Shown here: one piece after another, positions 36,711 through 46,139 of the stretch
Numbering within the stretch: position 1 is the stretch's first letter
Layout of the letters: every line of letters starts with the position of its first letter
DNA from: Tabrizicola sp. TH137
Lineage (GTDB): Bacteria; Pseudomonadota; Alphaproteobacteria; Rhodobacterales; Rhodobacteraceae
DNA length: 64,000 bases
Assembly (NCBI RefSeq): GCF_002855575.1
Contig: NZ_PKRQ01000006.1
Span: 307,225-371,224 of the forward strand
Direction: 5' to 3'
Translations under genes and position numbers: made by a program
Notes under the pieces: model-generated
The model's input: only the letters and a program-made list of their open reading frames with translations
Told to the model about the DNA's origin: nothing
Database searches by the model: none

Positions 36711-38801
36711 ATGGCCCGCGATGCCCGCTACGACATTCTCTTCGAACCGATCCGCATCGGCCCCGTGACCGCGAAGAACCGCTTCTATCAGGTGCCGCAT
36801 TGCACCGGCATGGGCTGGGTCCGCCCGCGCACCGTGGCCGAGATGCGGGGGGTCAAGGCCGAAGGCGGCTGGGGCGTGGTCAATACCGAATACTGCTCCA
36901 TCCACCCGGCATCGGATGACCAGCTTCATATCTCGGCCACGATCTGGGATGATGCCGACGTGCGCAACCACCGGCTGATGACGGACAAGGTCCACGAACA
37001 CGGCGCGCTTGCGGGCTGCGAATTGTGGTTCTCCGGCTCGCGCAGCGCCAACCTCGCCTCGCGTCTCGTCTCCATGGATGTGGCCAGCCGCCCGAATGGC
37101 GTGGGTCACCCCTTCCAGTCCCGCGCCATGGACAAGGAGGACATCCGCACCTTCCGGCGCTGGCATCGCAACGCGGCCATCCGCGCCCGCGATGCCGGCT
37201 TCGACATCGTCTATGTCTATGCCACCCACGGCTATCTTCTGGCCCATTTCCTCGACCCGGAAACCAATACCCGCAGCGACGAATATGGCGGCTCGCTGGA
37301 AAACCGCACCCGCCTCGTCCGCGAACTGATCGCCGAAACGAAAGAGGCCGTCGGTGACCGTTGCGCCGTCGCCGTCCGCTTTGCCGCCGATGCCGAGGTG
37401 GGCGAGGACGGCCAGCCCATCCTGGGCGAGCGTCAGGACATGTTCGCCATGATGGCCGAAATGCCCGATCTCTGGGACATCAACATCGCCGACTATTCCC
37501 TCGAAATGGGCGTTTCGCGCTTCGTCAAGGAAGGGTCGCTGGAACCCTACATGCACTGGGTCCGTTCGGTGACGACGCGGCCCGTGGTCACGGTCGGCCG
37601 CTTCACCTCGCCCGATACGATGGCCCGCTGGGTGAAATCCGGTCTGACCGACCTGATCGGCGCGGCACGCCCTTCCATCGCCGATCCCTTCATTCCCCGC
37701 AAGATCGAGGAAGGCCGCGTCGAAGACATCCGCGAATGCATCGGCTGCAACATCTGTTACTCCGGCGACAGCCTCGCCCTGCCGATCCGCTGCACGCAGA
37801 ACCCCACGATGGGCGAAGAATGGCGCCGCGGCTGGCACCCGGAACGCAGCCAGCCGCGCGGATCGGATAGCCAGGTTCTCGTCGTCGGCGCCGGCCCCGC
37901 AGGGCTGGAGGCCGCCCGCGCCCTCGGGGCGCGCGGCTATCGCGTGGCTTTGGCCGAGGCCTCGCGCGTGCTGGGCGGGCGCGTGGTGCGCGAGGCGGCA
38001 CTGCCCGGCATGCGCGAATACATCCGCGTCCGCGACTGGCGCGAAGGCCAGATCGCAAAGCTCCCGAATGTCGAAGTCTTCCGCGAAAGCCGCCTCACCG
38101 CGCAGGATGTGCGCGATTTCGGCGCCGACCATGTCGTCATCGCCACCGGCGCGCGCTGGCGGCGCGACCTCTTCACGGGCAAGCACTTCGCCCCCATCGC
38201 CGAGCCGGATACCCCGATCTTCACCCCCGACGACATCATGGACGGGCGGCTGCCCGACGGGCCGACGGTCGTCTATGACGCCGACGGCTATTACATGGGC
38301 GGCGTCATCGCCGAACGCCTCCGCGCCGCCGGGCTGGAGGTGACGCTGGTCACGCCGGATGACCGCGTCTCCCCCTGGGCCGAGAATACGGGCGAAGGGT
38401 GGCGCGTGCCGGGGCATCTCATGCGCCTCGGGATCACCCTGATGACCGCGCAGGAACTGTCCTGGTTCGATGGCGCCGCCGTGACGCTGTCCTGCGCCTA
38501 TTCGGGGCGGGAAAGCCTTCTGCCCGCTGCGAACCTCGTCCTTGTCGGCCAGCGCGCGCCCGTGGATGACCTCTACACCGCGCTGCGCTATGCCCCGGAC
38601 GGCAGCCATGCCGATCTGCCCTTCACCCTCGCGCGCATCGGCGATTGCGAGGCCCCGGCGATCATCGCAGCCGCCACTTATGCCGGTCATCGCTACGCCC
38701 AGGAACTCGACACTGCCGTGGATGTCGATCTGCCGATGGCCCATGACAAGGTGGATGTCGGACTGGTCCCTCCGTCCCAATGGCAGCAGGCCGCGGAATG
38801 A
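36711..38801 (+). CDS. Trimethylamine-dehydrogenase-like FMN/4Fe-4S oxidoreductase
   Basis: A 696-residue enzyme of the TMADH/DgcA/StcD group, which oxidatively demethylates tertiary amines. The N-terminal TIM barrel (1-340) binds FMN (FEPIRIGPVTAKNRFYQVPH, then LVSMDVASRPNG). The iron-sulfur cluster ligands are Cys343, Cys346, Cys349 and Cys361, the CxxCxxC-x11-C spacing of the family. The C-terminal part has two Rossmann domains, with dinucleotide motif VVGAGPAGLEAARALGARGY. Electrons probably leave through ETF. The gene starts 4 bases after the tetR stop. DgcB-like partners are absent, which differs from the Pseudomonas dgcAB arrangement. Confidence 0.88.
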   Translation: MARDARYDILFEPIRIGPVTAKNRFYQVPHCTGMGWVRPRTVAEMRGVKAEGGWGVVNTEYCSIHPASDDQLHISATIWDDADVRNHRLMTDKVHEHGALAGCELWFSGSRSANLASRLVSMDVASRPNGVGHPFQSRAMDKEDIRTFRRWHRNAAIRARDAGFDIVYVYATHGYLLAHFLDPETNTRSDEYGGSLENRTRLVRELIAETKEAVGDRCAVAVRFAADAEVGEDGQPILGERQDMFAMMAEMPDLWDINIADYSLEMGVSRFVKEGSLEPYMHWVRSVTTRPVVTVGRFTSPDTMARWVKSGLTDLIGAARPSIADPFIPRKIEEGRVEDIRECIGCNICYSGDSLALPIRCTQNPTMGEEWRRGWHPERSQPRGSDSQVLVVGAGPAGLEAARALGARGYRVALAEASRVLGGRVVREAALPGMREYIRVRDWREGQIAKLPNVEVFRESRLTAQDVRDFGADHVVIATGARWRRDLFTGKHFAPIAEPDTPIFTPDDIMDGRLPDGPTVVYDADGYYMGGVIAERLRAAGLEVTLVTPDDRVSPWAENTGEGWRVPGHLMRLGITLMTAQELSWFDGAAVTLSCAYSGRESLLPAANLVLVGQRAPVDDLYTALRYAPDGSHADLPFTLARIGDCEAPAIIAAATYAGHRYAQELDTAVDVDLPMAHDKVDVGLVPPSQWQQAAE

Positions 38802-39004
38802 TGCGCGCGCGCCCGCCACAGGCCCGGCGATACGCCGTCGGCCTTCTCGCCCTCGCCCTTCTCGGACTGTCCGCCATCGCCGCTCTCGACCATCGGCAGA
38901 CGGCCGCGCAGGCCGTTGCGCCCGCCCCGGCCTGTTCAAGCTGCGACGCCCGCCACGCCCATCTTGCCGCCCTCCGCAGCAGCCGGACGGAGGCAACCGA
39001 ATGA
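38798..39004 (+). CDS. Small single-pass membrane protein with CxxC
   Basis: A 68-residue product. A basic N-terminus (MMRARPPQARRY) is followed by one hydrophobic helix (AVGLLALALLGLSAIAAL), then a short tail with CSSCDARHAHLAAL. It is translationally coupled on both sides: its ATG overlaps the stop of the upstream oxidoreductase (ATGA), and its stop overlaps the start of the MOSC gene (ATGA). The CxxC followed by His residues could bind a metal or act in redox. No known family is recognised. Confidence 0.6.
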   Translation: MMRARPPQARRYAVGLLALALLGLSAIAALDHRQTAAQAVAPAPACSSCDARHAHLAALRSSRTEATE

Positions 39005-39564
39005 CCAAAGGCCCCGCCAATCCCGTCACGGCCGATGACCTCGCGCAGGCGCTGCCCTCCGTGCTCGCCGCCCCGCGCGATGCCGGGATCGCCCACCTGC
39101 TCTGCGCCCGCCCAAAGCCCAACGCCCGCAGCTTTCCCGATCGGCTGATCTTCAGCCGCAGCCAGGGCGTGGTCGGCGATTTCGAAATGTCCCGTCCCTG
39201 GCTGGAACGGCCCGACGGCAGCCCGGACCCGCGCATCCAGGTCTCGATCATGCCCTGGCAGGTGCTGAACCTCGTCTGGCGGGACAGGGACCGCGTCGCC
39301 CATCCCGGCGACAACATCGCCGTTGACATGAACCTGACGACCGAGAACCTGCCCGAAGGCACGCTGCTGCGTGCCGGGACAGCCATCCTCCGTGTCAGCG
39401 ACGTGCCGAATGACGGCTGCGTCAAATGGAAGGTGCGCTGCGGTCGCGCGGCCTATGACTGGGTCGCCTCGCCTGCCCATCTGCCGCTGCGCCTGCGGGG
39501 GCTTTTCTGTTCGGTCGAACAGGACGGCGAATTCCACCTCGGCGACAGCCTCCGCCGTCTCTGA
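39001..39564 (+). CDS. MOSC domain-containing protein
   Basis: A 187-residue protein that fits the MOSC fold of molybdenum-cofactor sulfurase C-termini. Features are RSFPDRLIFSRSQGVVGDFE, then GDNIAVDMNLTTENLPEG, and the conserved cysteine in NDGCVKWKVRCG. Stand-alone MOSC proteins in bacteria handle sulfur or reduce N-hydroxylated compounds when paired with redox partners. Its place between two amine-oxidising flavoenzymes suggests an auxiliary role in the same pathway. The assignment rests on motif reading, not alignment. Confidence 0.65.
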   Translation: MTKGPANPVTADDLAQALPSVLAAPRDAGIAHLLCARPKPNARSFPDRLIFSRSQGVVGDFEMSRPWLERPDGSPDPRIQVSIMPWQVLNLVWRDRDRVAHPGDNIAVDMNLTTENLPEGTLLRAGTAILRVSDVPNDGCVKWKVRCGRAAYDWVASPAHLPLRLRGLFCSVEQDGEFHLGDSLRRL

Positions 39565-39590
39565 TCCCGGCGCATCAAAGGACGCGATCC

Positions 39591-40319
39591 ATGACAGCCC
39601 AGCCAGCCCCCCGCCCCCTGCGCATCGACCCCGCAGCGCTCGCCCTCGAACCGCTGGACCTTGATCCCGCGGCCTTCCAGTCGGCCCTGCCGGTCCAGCA
39701 CTACGCCCTCGTCTTCGAGGATGCGCGGATCGGTCTTGCCGTCGGCATCTGGGACACGACCACGATGCAGGAATCCTTCGGCCCCTATCCGGGCGACGAA
39801 TACATCACCGTCCTCGACGGCAGCTTCGCGATCCTTGATGGCGCGGGCAACGCCGTCGAAGGCCATGCCGGCCAAAGCGCCACCTTCCGCAACGCCATCC
39901 CCGTAAGCTGGAAACAGGACGGCTACCTCCGCAAGATCTACCTCACTCTTCAGGCCTCCTCGGATGACGCCGCCCCCATCGCCTCGGCCGAAGGCGGCGT
40001 CCGCGTCCTCGCACCGGATCGCGTCCCGACGGGCCGCCCCGGCCCCGATGGGCTGACCCGCGAGGTGATCTTCCGCAACGATGCCGGCACGATGACCGTC
40101 ACGCTCTGCGCCTGGCAGGGCCGGACCGATCCGCCCGCCCCCTGCGCGACGCATCGGCTGGTGCGCGTCCTGCGGGGGATGATCACCCTCTCCGCCCCCT
40201 CGACCGCACCCGAATCCTTCGCTCCCGGCAGCCATGTCTTTCTCCCGAAAGGCACCACCTGCGCCTGGACCACGGCACCGAGCACCGTCGCCATCCTCGT
40301 CGATGTCACCGCCGACTGA
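39591..40319 (+). CDS. Double-cupin protein (cupin_3-like)
   Basis: A 242-residue protein with two cupin halves. The first (residues 35-115) contains IGLAVGIWDTTTMQESFGPY then GDEYITVLDGSFAI. The second (residues 150-240) contains the VTLCAWQGRTD, CATHRLVRVLRGMITLS and PGSHVFLPKGTTCAW segments. The Trp-Glu/Pro-Tyr pattern matches the DUF861 (cupin_3) family. Metal-binding His residues are few, so it may be a binding or isomerase-type cupin, not an oxygenase. It lies within the amine operon, 26 bases after the MOSC gene. Confidence 0.8.
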   Translation: MTAQPAPRPLRIDPAALALEPLDLDPAAFQSALPVQHYALVFEDARIGLAVGIWDTTTMQESFGPYPGDEYITVLDGSFAILDGAGNAVEGHAGQSATFRNAIPVSWKQDGYLRKIYLTLQASSDDAAPIASAEGGVRVLAPDRVPTGRPGPDGLTREVIFRNDAGTMTVTLCAWQGRTDPPAPCATHRLVRVLRGMITLSAPSTAPESFAPGSHVFLPKGTTCAWTTAPSTVAILVDVTAD

Positions 40320-40351
40320 CCGCCGCCCGCCTCACCTCAAGGACATTCCAG

Positions 40352-42811
40352 ATGCAGACCCTTCCCAGCCATGCCCGGATCGTCATCATCGGCGGCGGTG
40401 CCATCGGCACCTCCATCGCCTATCATCTGGGCAAGCTGGGTGTCAGCGACGTCGTCCTCCTGGAACGGGACAAGCTCACCTCGGGCACCACATGGCATGC
40501 GGCGGGCCTGATCGCCTCGGGCGGCATGTCCACCGAAACGCTCATCTGGATCGAACAATACACCCGCCAGCTCTACATCGACCTGCCCGCGGAAACCGGG
40601 CTGTCCACCGGCTGGCGGCAATGCGGCCACATCCACCTCGCCTGCGACGCCGACCGGCACGAGGTGCTGCGGCGCGACGCCAATTTCGTGCGCTCGCAGG
40701 GCGTGGAACGGTTCGAGCTGTCCCCAGCCGAAATCAAGGCCAAGTTCCCCCTGATCGAAACCGCCGGCATCGTCTCGGGCTTCTACACCCCGTCCGATGG
40801 CCGTGCGAACCCGGTCGACGCCACCATGTCCATGGCGGCCGGCGCGAGGGCAAGGGGGGTGCGCTTCTTCGAAGGCACCCCGGTCACCGATTTCGTGATG
40901 AACGGCACCCGCGTCACCGGCGTCGTCACCCTGCGGGGCACGATCCTCGCCGATCAGGTGGTGCTCGCAACCGGCATGTGGTCGCGCCAGATCGCGGCGC
41001 GGATCGGCGTCCGCGTGCCGCTTCAGGCCGCCGAACACTACTACCTCCTGACCGAGCCGATTGCCGGGATGCACCCCGACATGCCCGTGGTCGAGGACCC
41101 CACCACCTACACCTATGTCCGCGAAGAGGGCGGCGGGATGCTCTTCGGCCTCTTCGAACCCGAAGGCGCCGCCTGGAACCTGAACGGCATCCCGCAGGAT
41201 GCCAGCTTCTCGGTCCTGCCCCCCGACTGGGACCGCATGACCCCCTTCCTCGAAGCCGCATTCGAACGCTACCCGGTGATGAAGACCGCCGGGATCAAGA
41301 CCTTCTTCTGCGGCCCCGAAAGCTTCACCCCCGACGGCTCCTATCTCCTCGGCGAAGCGCCCGAGGTGGACGGCCTCTTCCTCGCCACCGGCCTCAACTC
41401 CCTCGGCATTCTCTCGGCCGGCGGCGTGGGGTCGATCCTGGCCGAGCTTCTGACCACCGGCACCTCCACACAGGACATCACCGGTCTCGACATCGCCCGG
41501 ACGCGACCGCATCAGGCCACGCGCCACTATCTGGGCGCCCGTATCCCGAAGTCGCTGGGATACACCTTCACCTTCGGCCCGCTGCCGCATTGGCACCACA
41601 AGACCGCCCGCGGCATGCGCCGCCTTGCCCTGCACGACCGCTATGCCGCGATGGGCGCCTATCTCCACGATCTGTCCGGCTGGGAAATGCCCTACTGGTT
41701 CTCCCCCGATGCCCCGCCGCCAAAGGTGGACTATGCCTCCCACGCCCGTCAGGCCTGGCACGATCTCTCCGCCCGCGAACACCACGCCACCCGCACCGCC
41801 GCCGGGCTTTTCGACAAAAGCTTCATGGGCAAGTTCCTCGTGCAGGGGCGGGACGCGCTTGCCGTCCTGAACCGCGTCAGCGCCAACAATGTCGATGTGC
41901 CCCTCGGCACCAATGTCTATACCCAATGGCTGAACCATCAGGGCGGGATCATCAGCGACCTGACCATCACCCGCACCGGCGAGGCCGAATTCCTGCTGGT
42001 CACCGGCGATATCCTGCAATCCATGACACCGGCCTGGCTGCGCCGCCAGACCCGCGCAGACGAGGCCGTTACCGTCAGCGACGTGACCAGCGCCTTCACC
42101 ATCCTGTCGCTGCAAGGTCCGAAATCCCGCGACATCCTTCAGGCCATGACCGGCGAGGACCTGTCGAATGCGGCCCTGCCCTTCCGCGCCAGCCGCTTCA
42201 TCGACATCGGCCCGGTCCCCCTGCGGATCGTGCGCGTCACCTACATGGGCGAACTGGGCTACGAACTCTACATCCCCACCGAATATTCCCACGCCGCCCA
42301 TGACGCCCTGATCGCGGGCATGCGCGCCGCCGGGGTGGAACCGGTCCATTGCGGGATGATGGCGCTGGAATCGCTGCGCCTTGAAAAGGGCTACCGCGAT
42401 TTTGCCGTGGATATCGACAACACCGATACGCCGCTTCAGGCCGGGCTCGGCTTCGTCGTCGATTTCTCCAAACCCGATTTCATCGGCCGCGATGCCCTCC
42501 TGCGGCAGAAGGCAGCCGGCCCCCTGACCCGGCGCGTAGTGCAGTTCCTGCTACAGGACCCCGAACCCCTGCTCTTCGGCAACGAACCCATTCTCTGCGA
42601 CGGCAAGGATGCGGGCTACATCCGCGCCGGGGCCTTCGGCCCGACCCTTGGCGCCTCGGTCGGCCTCGGCCTGGTGACCCATGACGACGGCATCACCGCC
42701 GACATGCTGCGCAGCCATCGCTGGGAGGTCGAGGTGAACGACCGCCGCATCCCCGCAACCCCTTCGCTGGCACCCTTCTTCGATCCGAAAGGCGAACGTG
42801 TCCGTGCCTGA
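40352..42811 (+). CDS. FAD-dependent oxidoreductase fused to GcvT domain (dimethylglycine/sarcosine dehydrogenase-like)
   Basis: An 819-residue enzyme with an N-terminal DAO-type FAD domain (1-390) and a C-terminal tetrahydrofolate-binding GcvT domain (about 420-815). The FAD motif is IVIIGGGAIGTSIAYHLG. SGTTWHAAGL follows, with His49 at the position that binds FAD covalently in dimethylglycine and sarcosine dehydrogenases. The C-terminal half has LQGPKSRDILQ, YMGELGYELYIP and LRLEKGYRDFAVDID, the GcvT signature. The reaction would be oxidative demethylation with transfer of the one-carbon unit to tetrahydrofolate. It overlaps the next gene by 14 bases. The true substrate is unknown. Confidence 0.9.
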   Translation: MQTLPSHARIVIIGGGAIGTSIAYHLGKLGVSDVVLLERDKLTSGTTWHAAGLIASGGMSTETLIWIEQYTRQLYIDLPAETGLSTGWRQCGHIHLACDADRHEVLRRDANFVRSQGVERFELSPAEIKAKFPLIETAGIVSGFYTPSDGRANPVDATMSMAAGARARGVRFFEGTPVTDFVMNGTRVTGVVTLRGTILADQVVLATGMWSRQIAARIGVRVPLQAAEHYYLLTEPIAGMHPDMPVVEDPTTYTYVREEGGGMLFGLFEPEGAAWNLNGIPQDASFSVLPPDWDRMTPFLEAAFERYPVMKTAGIKTFFCGPESFTPDGSYLLGEAPEVDGLFLATGLNSLGILSAGGVGSILAELLTTGTSTQDITGLDIARTRPHQATRHYLGARIPKSLGYTFTFGPLPHWHHKTARGMRRLALHDRYAAMGAYLHDLSGWEMPYWFSPDAPPPKVDYASHARQAWHDLSAREHHATRTAAGLFDKSFMGKFLVQGRDALAVLNRVSANNVDVPLGTNVYTQWLNHQGGIISDLTITRTGEAEFLLVTGDILQSMTPAWLRRQTRADEAVTVSDVTSAFTILSLQGPKSRDILQAMTGEDLSNAALPFRASRFIDIGPVPLRIVRVTYMGELGYELYIPTEYSHAAHDALIAGMRAAGVEPVHCGMMALESLRLEKGYRDFAVDIDNTDTPLQAGLGFVVDFSKPDFIGRDALLRQKAAGPLTRRVVQFLLQDPEPLLFGNEPILCDGKDAGYIRAGAFGPTLGASVGLGLVTHDDGITADMLRSHRWEVEVNDRRIPATPSLAPFFDPKGERVRA

Positions 42812-44093
42812 CAGACTGGCATCCCCCCGCAGCATCCTCGTGCTCGGCGCCGGAATGGCGGGCCTTGGCGCGGCCCGCGCGCTCAAGGACGCGGGCGCAA
42901 GCGTCAAGGTGATCGAGGCGCGAAACCGCATCGGGGGGCGCACCCATACCAGCCATCTCTGGCCCGATCTGCCCGTGGACATGGGGGCAAGCTGGATTCA
43001 CGGCACAAAGGGCAATCCAGTCACCGCCCTCGCCCGGGCGCAGGGGCTGAAGATCACCCCCACCGATTACGAACGCTCGGTCACATTTGATTCCTGCGGC
43101 CAGAAGGTCCCCTTCGTGAAGGCCGCGAAATCGGCGCTCAAGCTGGTCGAGAAGGCCCGCAAACGCGTGTACAAGGCCGATGCCGACCTGTCGCTGCAAG
43201 TGGCCATCGAAGCCTCGCCCGAATGGCAGCAGCTTTCAGAAGATGCCCGCCGCGTCGCGCGTCTGGCGATCAACACGCGGATCGAACATGAGTATTCCGG
43301 CGACTGGAGCCGCCTCTCCGCCTGGAATTTCGACCAGGGTGTCGATTTTCCGGGCGACGAGGCGGTGGTGACCCCCGGCTTCGGCCCGATCCTCGCGCAT
43401 CTCGCGCAGGGTCTCGACCTCCGCCTTGGCGAAGCAGTCCGGTCCATCACCCCCAGACCGGAAGGGGTGGAGGTGCGCACCGCGCAAGGCATCCACTTCG
43501 CCGACCATGCCATCGTCACCCTGCCCCTCGGCGTCCTGCAATCGGGCGACATCCGCTTTGCCGAACCCCTCTCGCGCAAGCGGCAGCGGGCGATCGAAGG
43601 TCTGGGCATGGGCCTTCTCAACAAATGCGTCCTGCGCTTCGACAGGGTCTTCTGGCCCGAAGACATGGATTGGATCGACTTTCTCGGTCCGGTCCAGACG
43701 CTCTGGGCCGACTGGACCAGCTACCTCCCCGCCACCGGGCACCCTCTCATCGTCGGCTTCAACGCCGCCCGCATGGCCGAAGAGATCGAGGAACTGGATG
43801 ACCGCGACACCGTCGCCTCCGCCGTCGCGGCGCTGCGGGCCATGTTCGGAACTTCGGTGCCCGATCCCTCGGGTGCCCAGATCAGCCGCTGGCGGCAGGA
43901 CCCCTTCGCCCTCGGCGCCTATTCCTTCAAGGCCGTCGGCTCCAGCCGCAAGGACCGCAAAGCCCTGTTCGGCGCGGATTGGGACGGTCGGCTGTTTTTC
44001 GCGGGCGAAGCCACCTCAGCCGATCAACCGGCAACCGTCCACGGGGCGCTGATCACCGGACGCGCGGCCGCCGCGGCCCTGATCACGGGCTGA
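42798..44093 (+). CDS. Flavin monoamine oxidase family protein
   Basis: A 431-residue FAD amine oxidase. The dinucleotide motif is ILVLGAGMAGLGAARALKDA, followed by VIEARNRIGGRTHTSHLW, the classic GG-doublet segment. The C-terminal FAD contact is LFFAGEATSADQPATVHGAL. It oxidises a primary or secondary amine, or a polyamine, to an imine with H2O2 release. The start is GTG 42798, inside the 3' end of the preceding gene, so it is probably translationally coupled. It ends the catabolic operon. Confidence 0.9.
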   Translation: MSVPDRLASPRSILVLGAGMAGLGAARALKDAGASVKVIEARNRIGGRTHTSHLWPDLPVDMGASWIHGTKGNPVTALARAQGLKITPTDYERSVTFDSCGQKVPFVKAAKSALKLVEKARKRVYKADADLSLQVAIEASPEWQQLSEDARRVARLAINTRIEHEYSGDWSRLSAWNFDQGVDFPGDEAVVTPGFGPILAHLAQGLDLRLGEAVRSITPRPEGVEVRTAQGIHFADHAIVTLPLGVLQSGDIRFAEPLSRKRQRAIEGLGMGLLNKCVLRFDRVFWPEDMDWIDFLGPVQTLWADWTSYLPATGHPLIVGFNAARMAEEIEELDDRDTVASAVAALRAMFGTSVPDPSGAQISRWRQDPFALGAYSFKAVGSSRKDRKALFGADWDGRLFFAGEATSADQPATVHGALITGRAAAAALITG

Positions 44094-44127
44094 ACCTGCC
44101 CCCGGCCGACACAGGGCCCAAGGGCAC

Positions 44128-45012
44128 TCAACAGGCCGCAGTCGGGTTCTTCTCGACGTGAAGGATCGCCACAACAAACACGCCCGCAATCACCAGCAAA
44201 GCGCCCACCACCTGCATCGGCGCCAGCGTTTCGCCAATCAACAGCATGGCCAGAAACGACCCGAACACCGCTTCGGTGCTGATCAGCACGGCAATCGCGG
44301 CGGGATGCACATATTGCTGTGCGGCAGAGTTCAGAAGGAAGGCCAATCCCTTCGACAGAACGCCGATGACCAGAAGTTCGGGCAAGGCGGAAAGAAGCTG
44401 CACCTTTGTCGGAAACCCGTGAAGCAGCAGGCCAAGCATCGTGCAGCCAACCCCCGCCACGAGGAGCTGCCCACAGGTAATCACCCTGGGGTTGCGAAAA
44501 TGGCCGACATGACTGCCAAGGTTCAATATCCACAACGAAAATGCGACCGCGGCGCCAAGGCAGACCAAATCGCCCGCGGCCATCGCGGTGACGCCCCCGC
44601 CCATCATCAGAAGGCCCACCCCCGTCAGAGCACTGGCCGGAAAGATCCAGACATTCGGGCGGCTGCGATACAGGATCCAGGCGGCGAAAGGCGTGATGAC
44701 GGCTGCGGTATTCGTGAAGAAACCGGCATTCGTGACCGAGGTCAGCCCATAGCCGATCTGCGACAAAAGCACCCCGGCGCTGAAGGGCAGGGCCACGGCA
44801 CATATCTGTGCCAGGCCAGGACGGTCCCTGCCCCGCGCCGCGCGCCACTCGCGCCGGGCAAGGGGCCAGATCACGATGGCCCCCAGAAGGCAGGTCAGGC
44901 CGGTCACGGTGACAGGGTCGAGGTGATCCAGCACCGTCTTCTGTGGCACGCCGCCGAGGCCCCAGGTCAGGGCGGCCAGCAGGGCCGCGCCATTGGCGAA
45001 CAGCGGCTTCAT
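44128..45012 (-). CDS. DMT superfamily (EamA) transporter
   Basis: A 294-residue inner-membrane protein with ten helices and two EamA repeats. It starts NGAALLAALTWGLGGVPQKT, and later holds IGVLSKGLAFLLNSAAQQYV and ISTEAVFGSFLAMLLIGETL, the typical EamA end. It is convergent with the amine operon (34-base gap) and is therefore separately expressed. An export role for a metabolite or amino acid is likely. Confidence 0.88.
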   Translation of the reverse strand: MKPLFANGAALLAALTWGLGGVPQKTVLDHLDPVTVTGLTCLLGAIVIWPLARREWRAARGRDRPGLAQICAVALPFSAGVLLSQIGYGLTSVTNAGFFTNTAAVITPFAAWILYRSRPNVWIFPASALTGVGLLMMGGGVTAMAAGDLVCLGAAVAFSLWILNLGSHVGHFRNPRVITCGQLLVAGVGCTMLGLLLHGFPTKVQLLSALPELLVIGVLSKGLAFLLNSAAQQYVHPAAIAVLISTEAVFGSFLAMLLIGETLAPMQVVGALLVIAGVFVVAILHVEKNPTAAC

Positions 45013-45063
45013 GGCGCTTTTCTCTTTCGTCGTGCCGTGTGTTTCCCCCCGCCCCCCGAACGG

Positions 45064-45912
45064 TCACGGACCGATGGCCGGGATCCGTCTCGCCTCGGGC
45101 GGAAGCGCGGTCAGCGCCGCGACACTGGGCGGCGCTATCTCCCGCGCCAGCTTCTCTTCGATCGCAAGGGCGAAGTCGCCATAGCGCGACACCTCCATCG
45201 CAAAGGCACTCGGCCCCCCGATCACGCGGTCGCGATACCACAGGCCGATGCCCGTCCGGTCAGGGTCTATGGCCAGCCCGTTGATGGTGATCCCTGCATC
45301 CACGGCGCGCTTGCGCGCAAAGTCGAGAGGGATATGCGTTCTTGGCCTGGGCGCGACGGACTCGATCCCGTCGCCCGACACGTTGATGACCCGCCGAAAG
45401 GCACAAGCCGCCTGCGCCTCCAGCAAATCGGTCGCGGCCCAGACGCCACGCCCGATACCGGTATTGCCCGAGACGTTGCGCGGCAGCGACGCAATCCGCC
45501 CGGCCAGAGCGACGGACTCGGCAACGCTGGCCACCCGGGCCAGAGGCAGCACCTGCGGAGGCCAGTCGCTGTCACCCCAGACGACCACGCCGATCTCCAC
45601 ATGTCCCGCCGACTGGATCGCCGCCTGAACGCGCGGCGACAGCAGGGCACGCGCATATCCCTCCTGTTGCAGCCGGAAGTCGGCGTCGTTCACGCTGCCG
45701 GACGCGTCAATCGCAAGGACAATCGCCAGATCAGAGCAGGCCGCCGCCAGGCTGCCAGAGATAGACAGAACGAGCGACGCCGCCAGAACACGCAAGGACG
45801 CCACGCCCCCGCGCAGGCCTCGATAAAGTGCCGCCAGCGCCGGACGGCCATTGCAATGCCCCGAGCAGTGGTAATGAGCCAACCCGAAATGACCACGCCA
45901 TATCTGCGTCAT
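45064..45912 (-). CDS. DUF1194 (VWA-like) secreted protein
   Basis: Up to 282 residues, common in Rhodobacterales. After a hydrophobic export segment (LAASLVLSISGSLAAAC) comes CSDLAIVLAIDASGSVNDAD, an intact von Willebrand A metal site (DxSxS). It continues with GVVVWGDSDWPP and VINVSGDGIES. It is exported and possibly a lipoprotein-like or periplasmic adhesion or metal-binding protein; the function is unknown. The first 36 residues look atypical for a signal peptide, so the real start may be the GTG at 45804. It is divergent from the HTH-TPR regulator gene. Confidence 0.82.
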   Translation of the reverse strand: MTQIWRGHFGLAHYHCSGHCNGRPALAALYRGLRGGVASLRVLAASLVLSISGSLAAACSDLAIVLAIDASGSVNDADFRLQQEGYARALLSPRVQAAIQSAGHVEIGVVVWGDSDWPPQVLPLARVASVAESVALAGRIASLPRNVSGNTGIGRGVWAATDLLEAQAACAFRRVINVSGDGIESVAPRPRTHIPLDFARKRAVDAGITINGLAIDPDRTGIGLWYRDRVIGGPSAFAMEVSRYGDFALAIEEKLAREIAPPSVAALTALPPEARRIPAIGP

Positions 45913-46139
45913 GACCGATGCCTTGAAGTTATCTGCAACACGTCTTGAAAAGCCCGGTCAGACTTGCAGGGCGGCATCCGCCAGTAATGAAAATGTTCTG
46001 AAGAACCTCTGAAACTTGCCCGTCACTCTTGCGAAGAATGAATTCCGTTGACGCTCCTGCCACGACAGGCGTTTCCTGCGCCCGACAGATGAACACGTTC
46101 GAATTGCGCCGCAGGCCGGTTTGGTGGGAGATCGAGATC

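Noticed and set aside
36489..39425. 978-codon minus-strand open frame across the demethylase region
   Set aside because: Composition shadow of the plus-strand flavoenzyme and MOSC genes; no domain is recognisable.
40337..42349. 670-codon minus-strand open frame
   Set aside because: Antisense to the FAD/GcvT enzyme, Gly/Val/Asp-rich low complexity, no start context.
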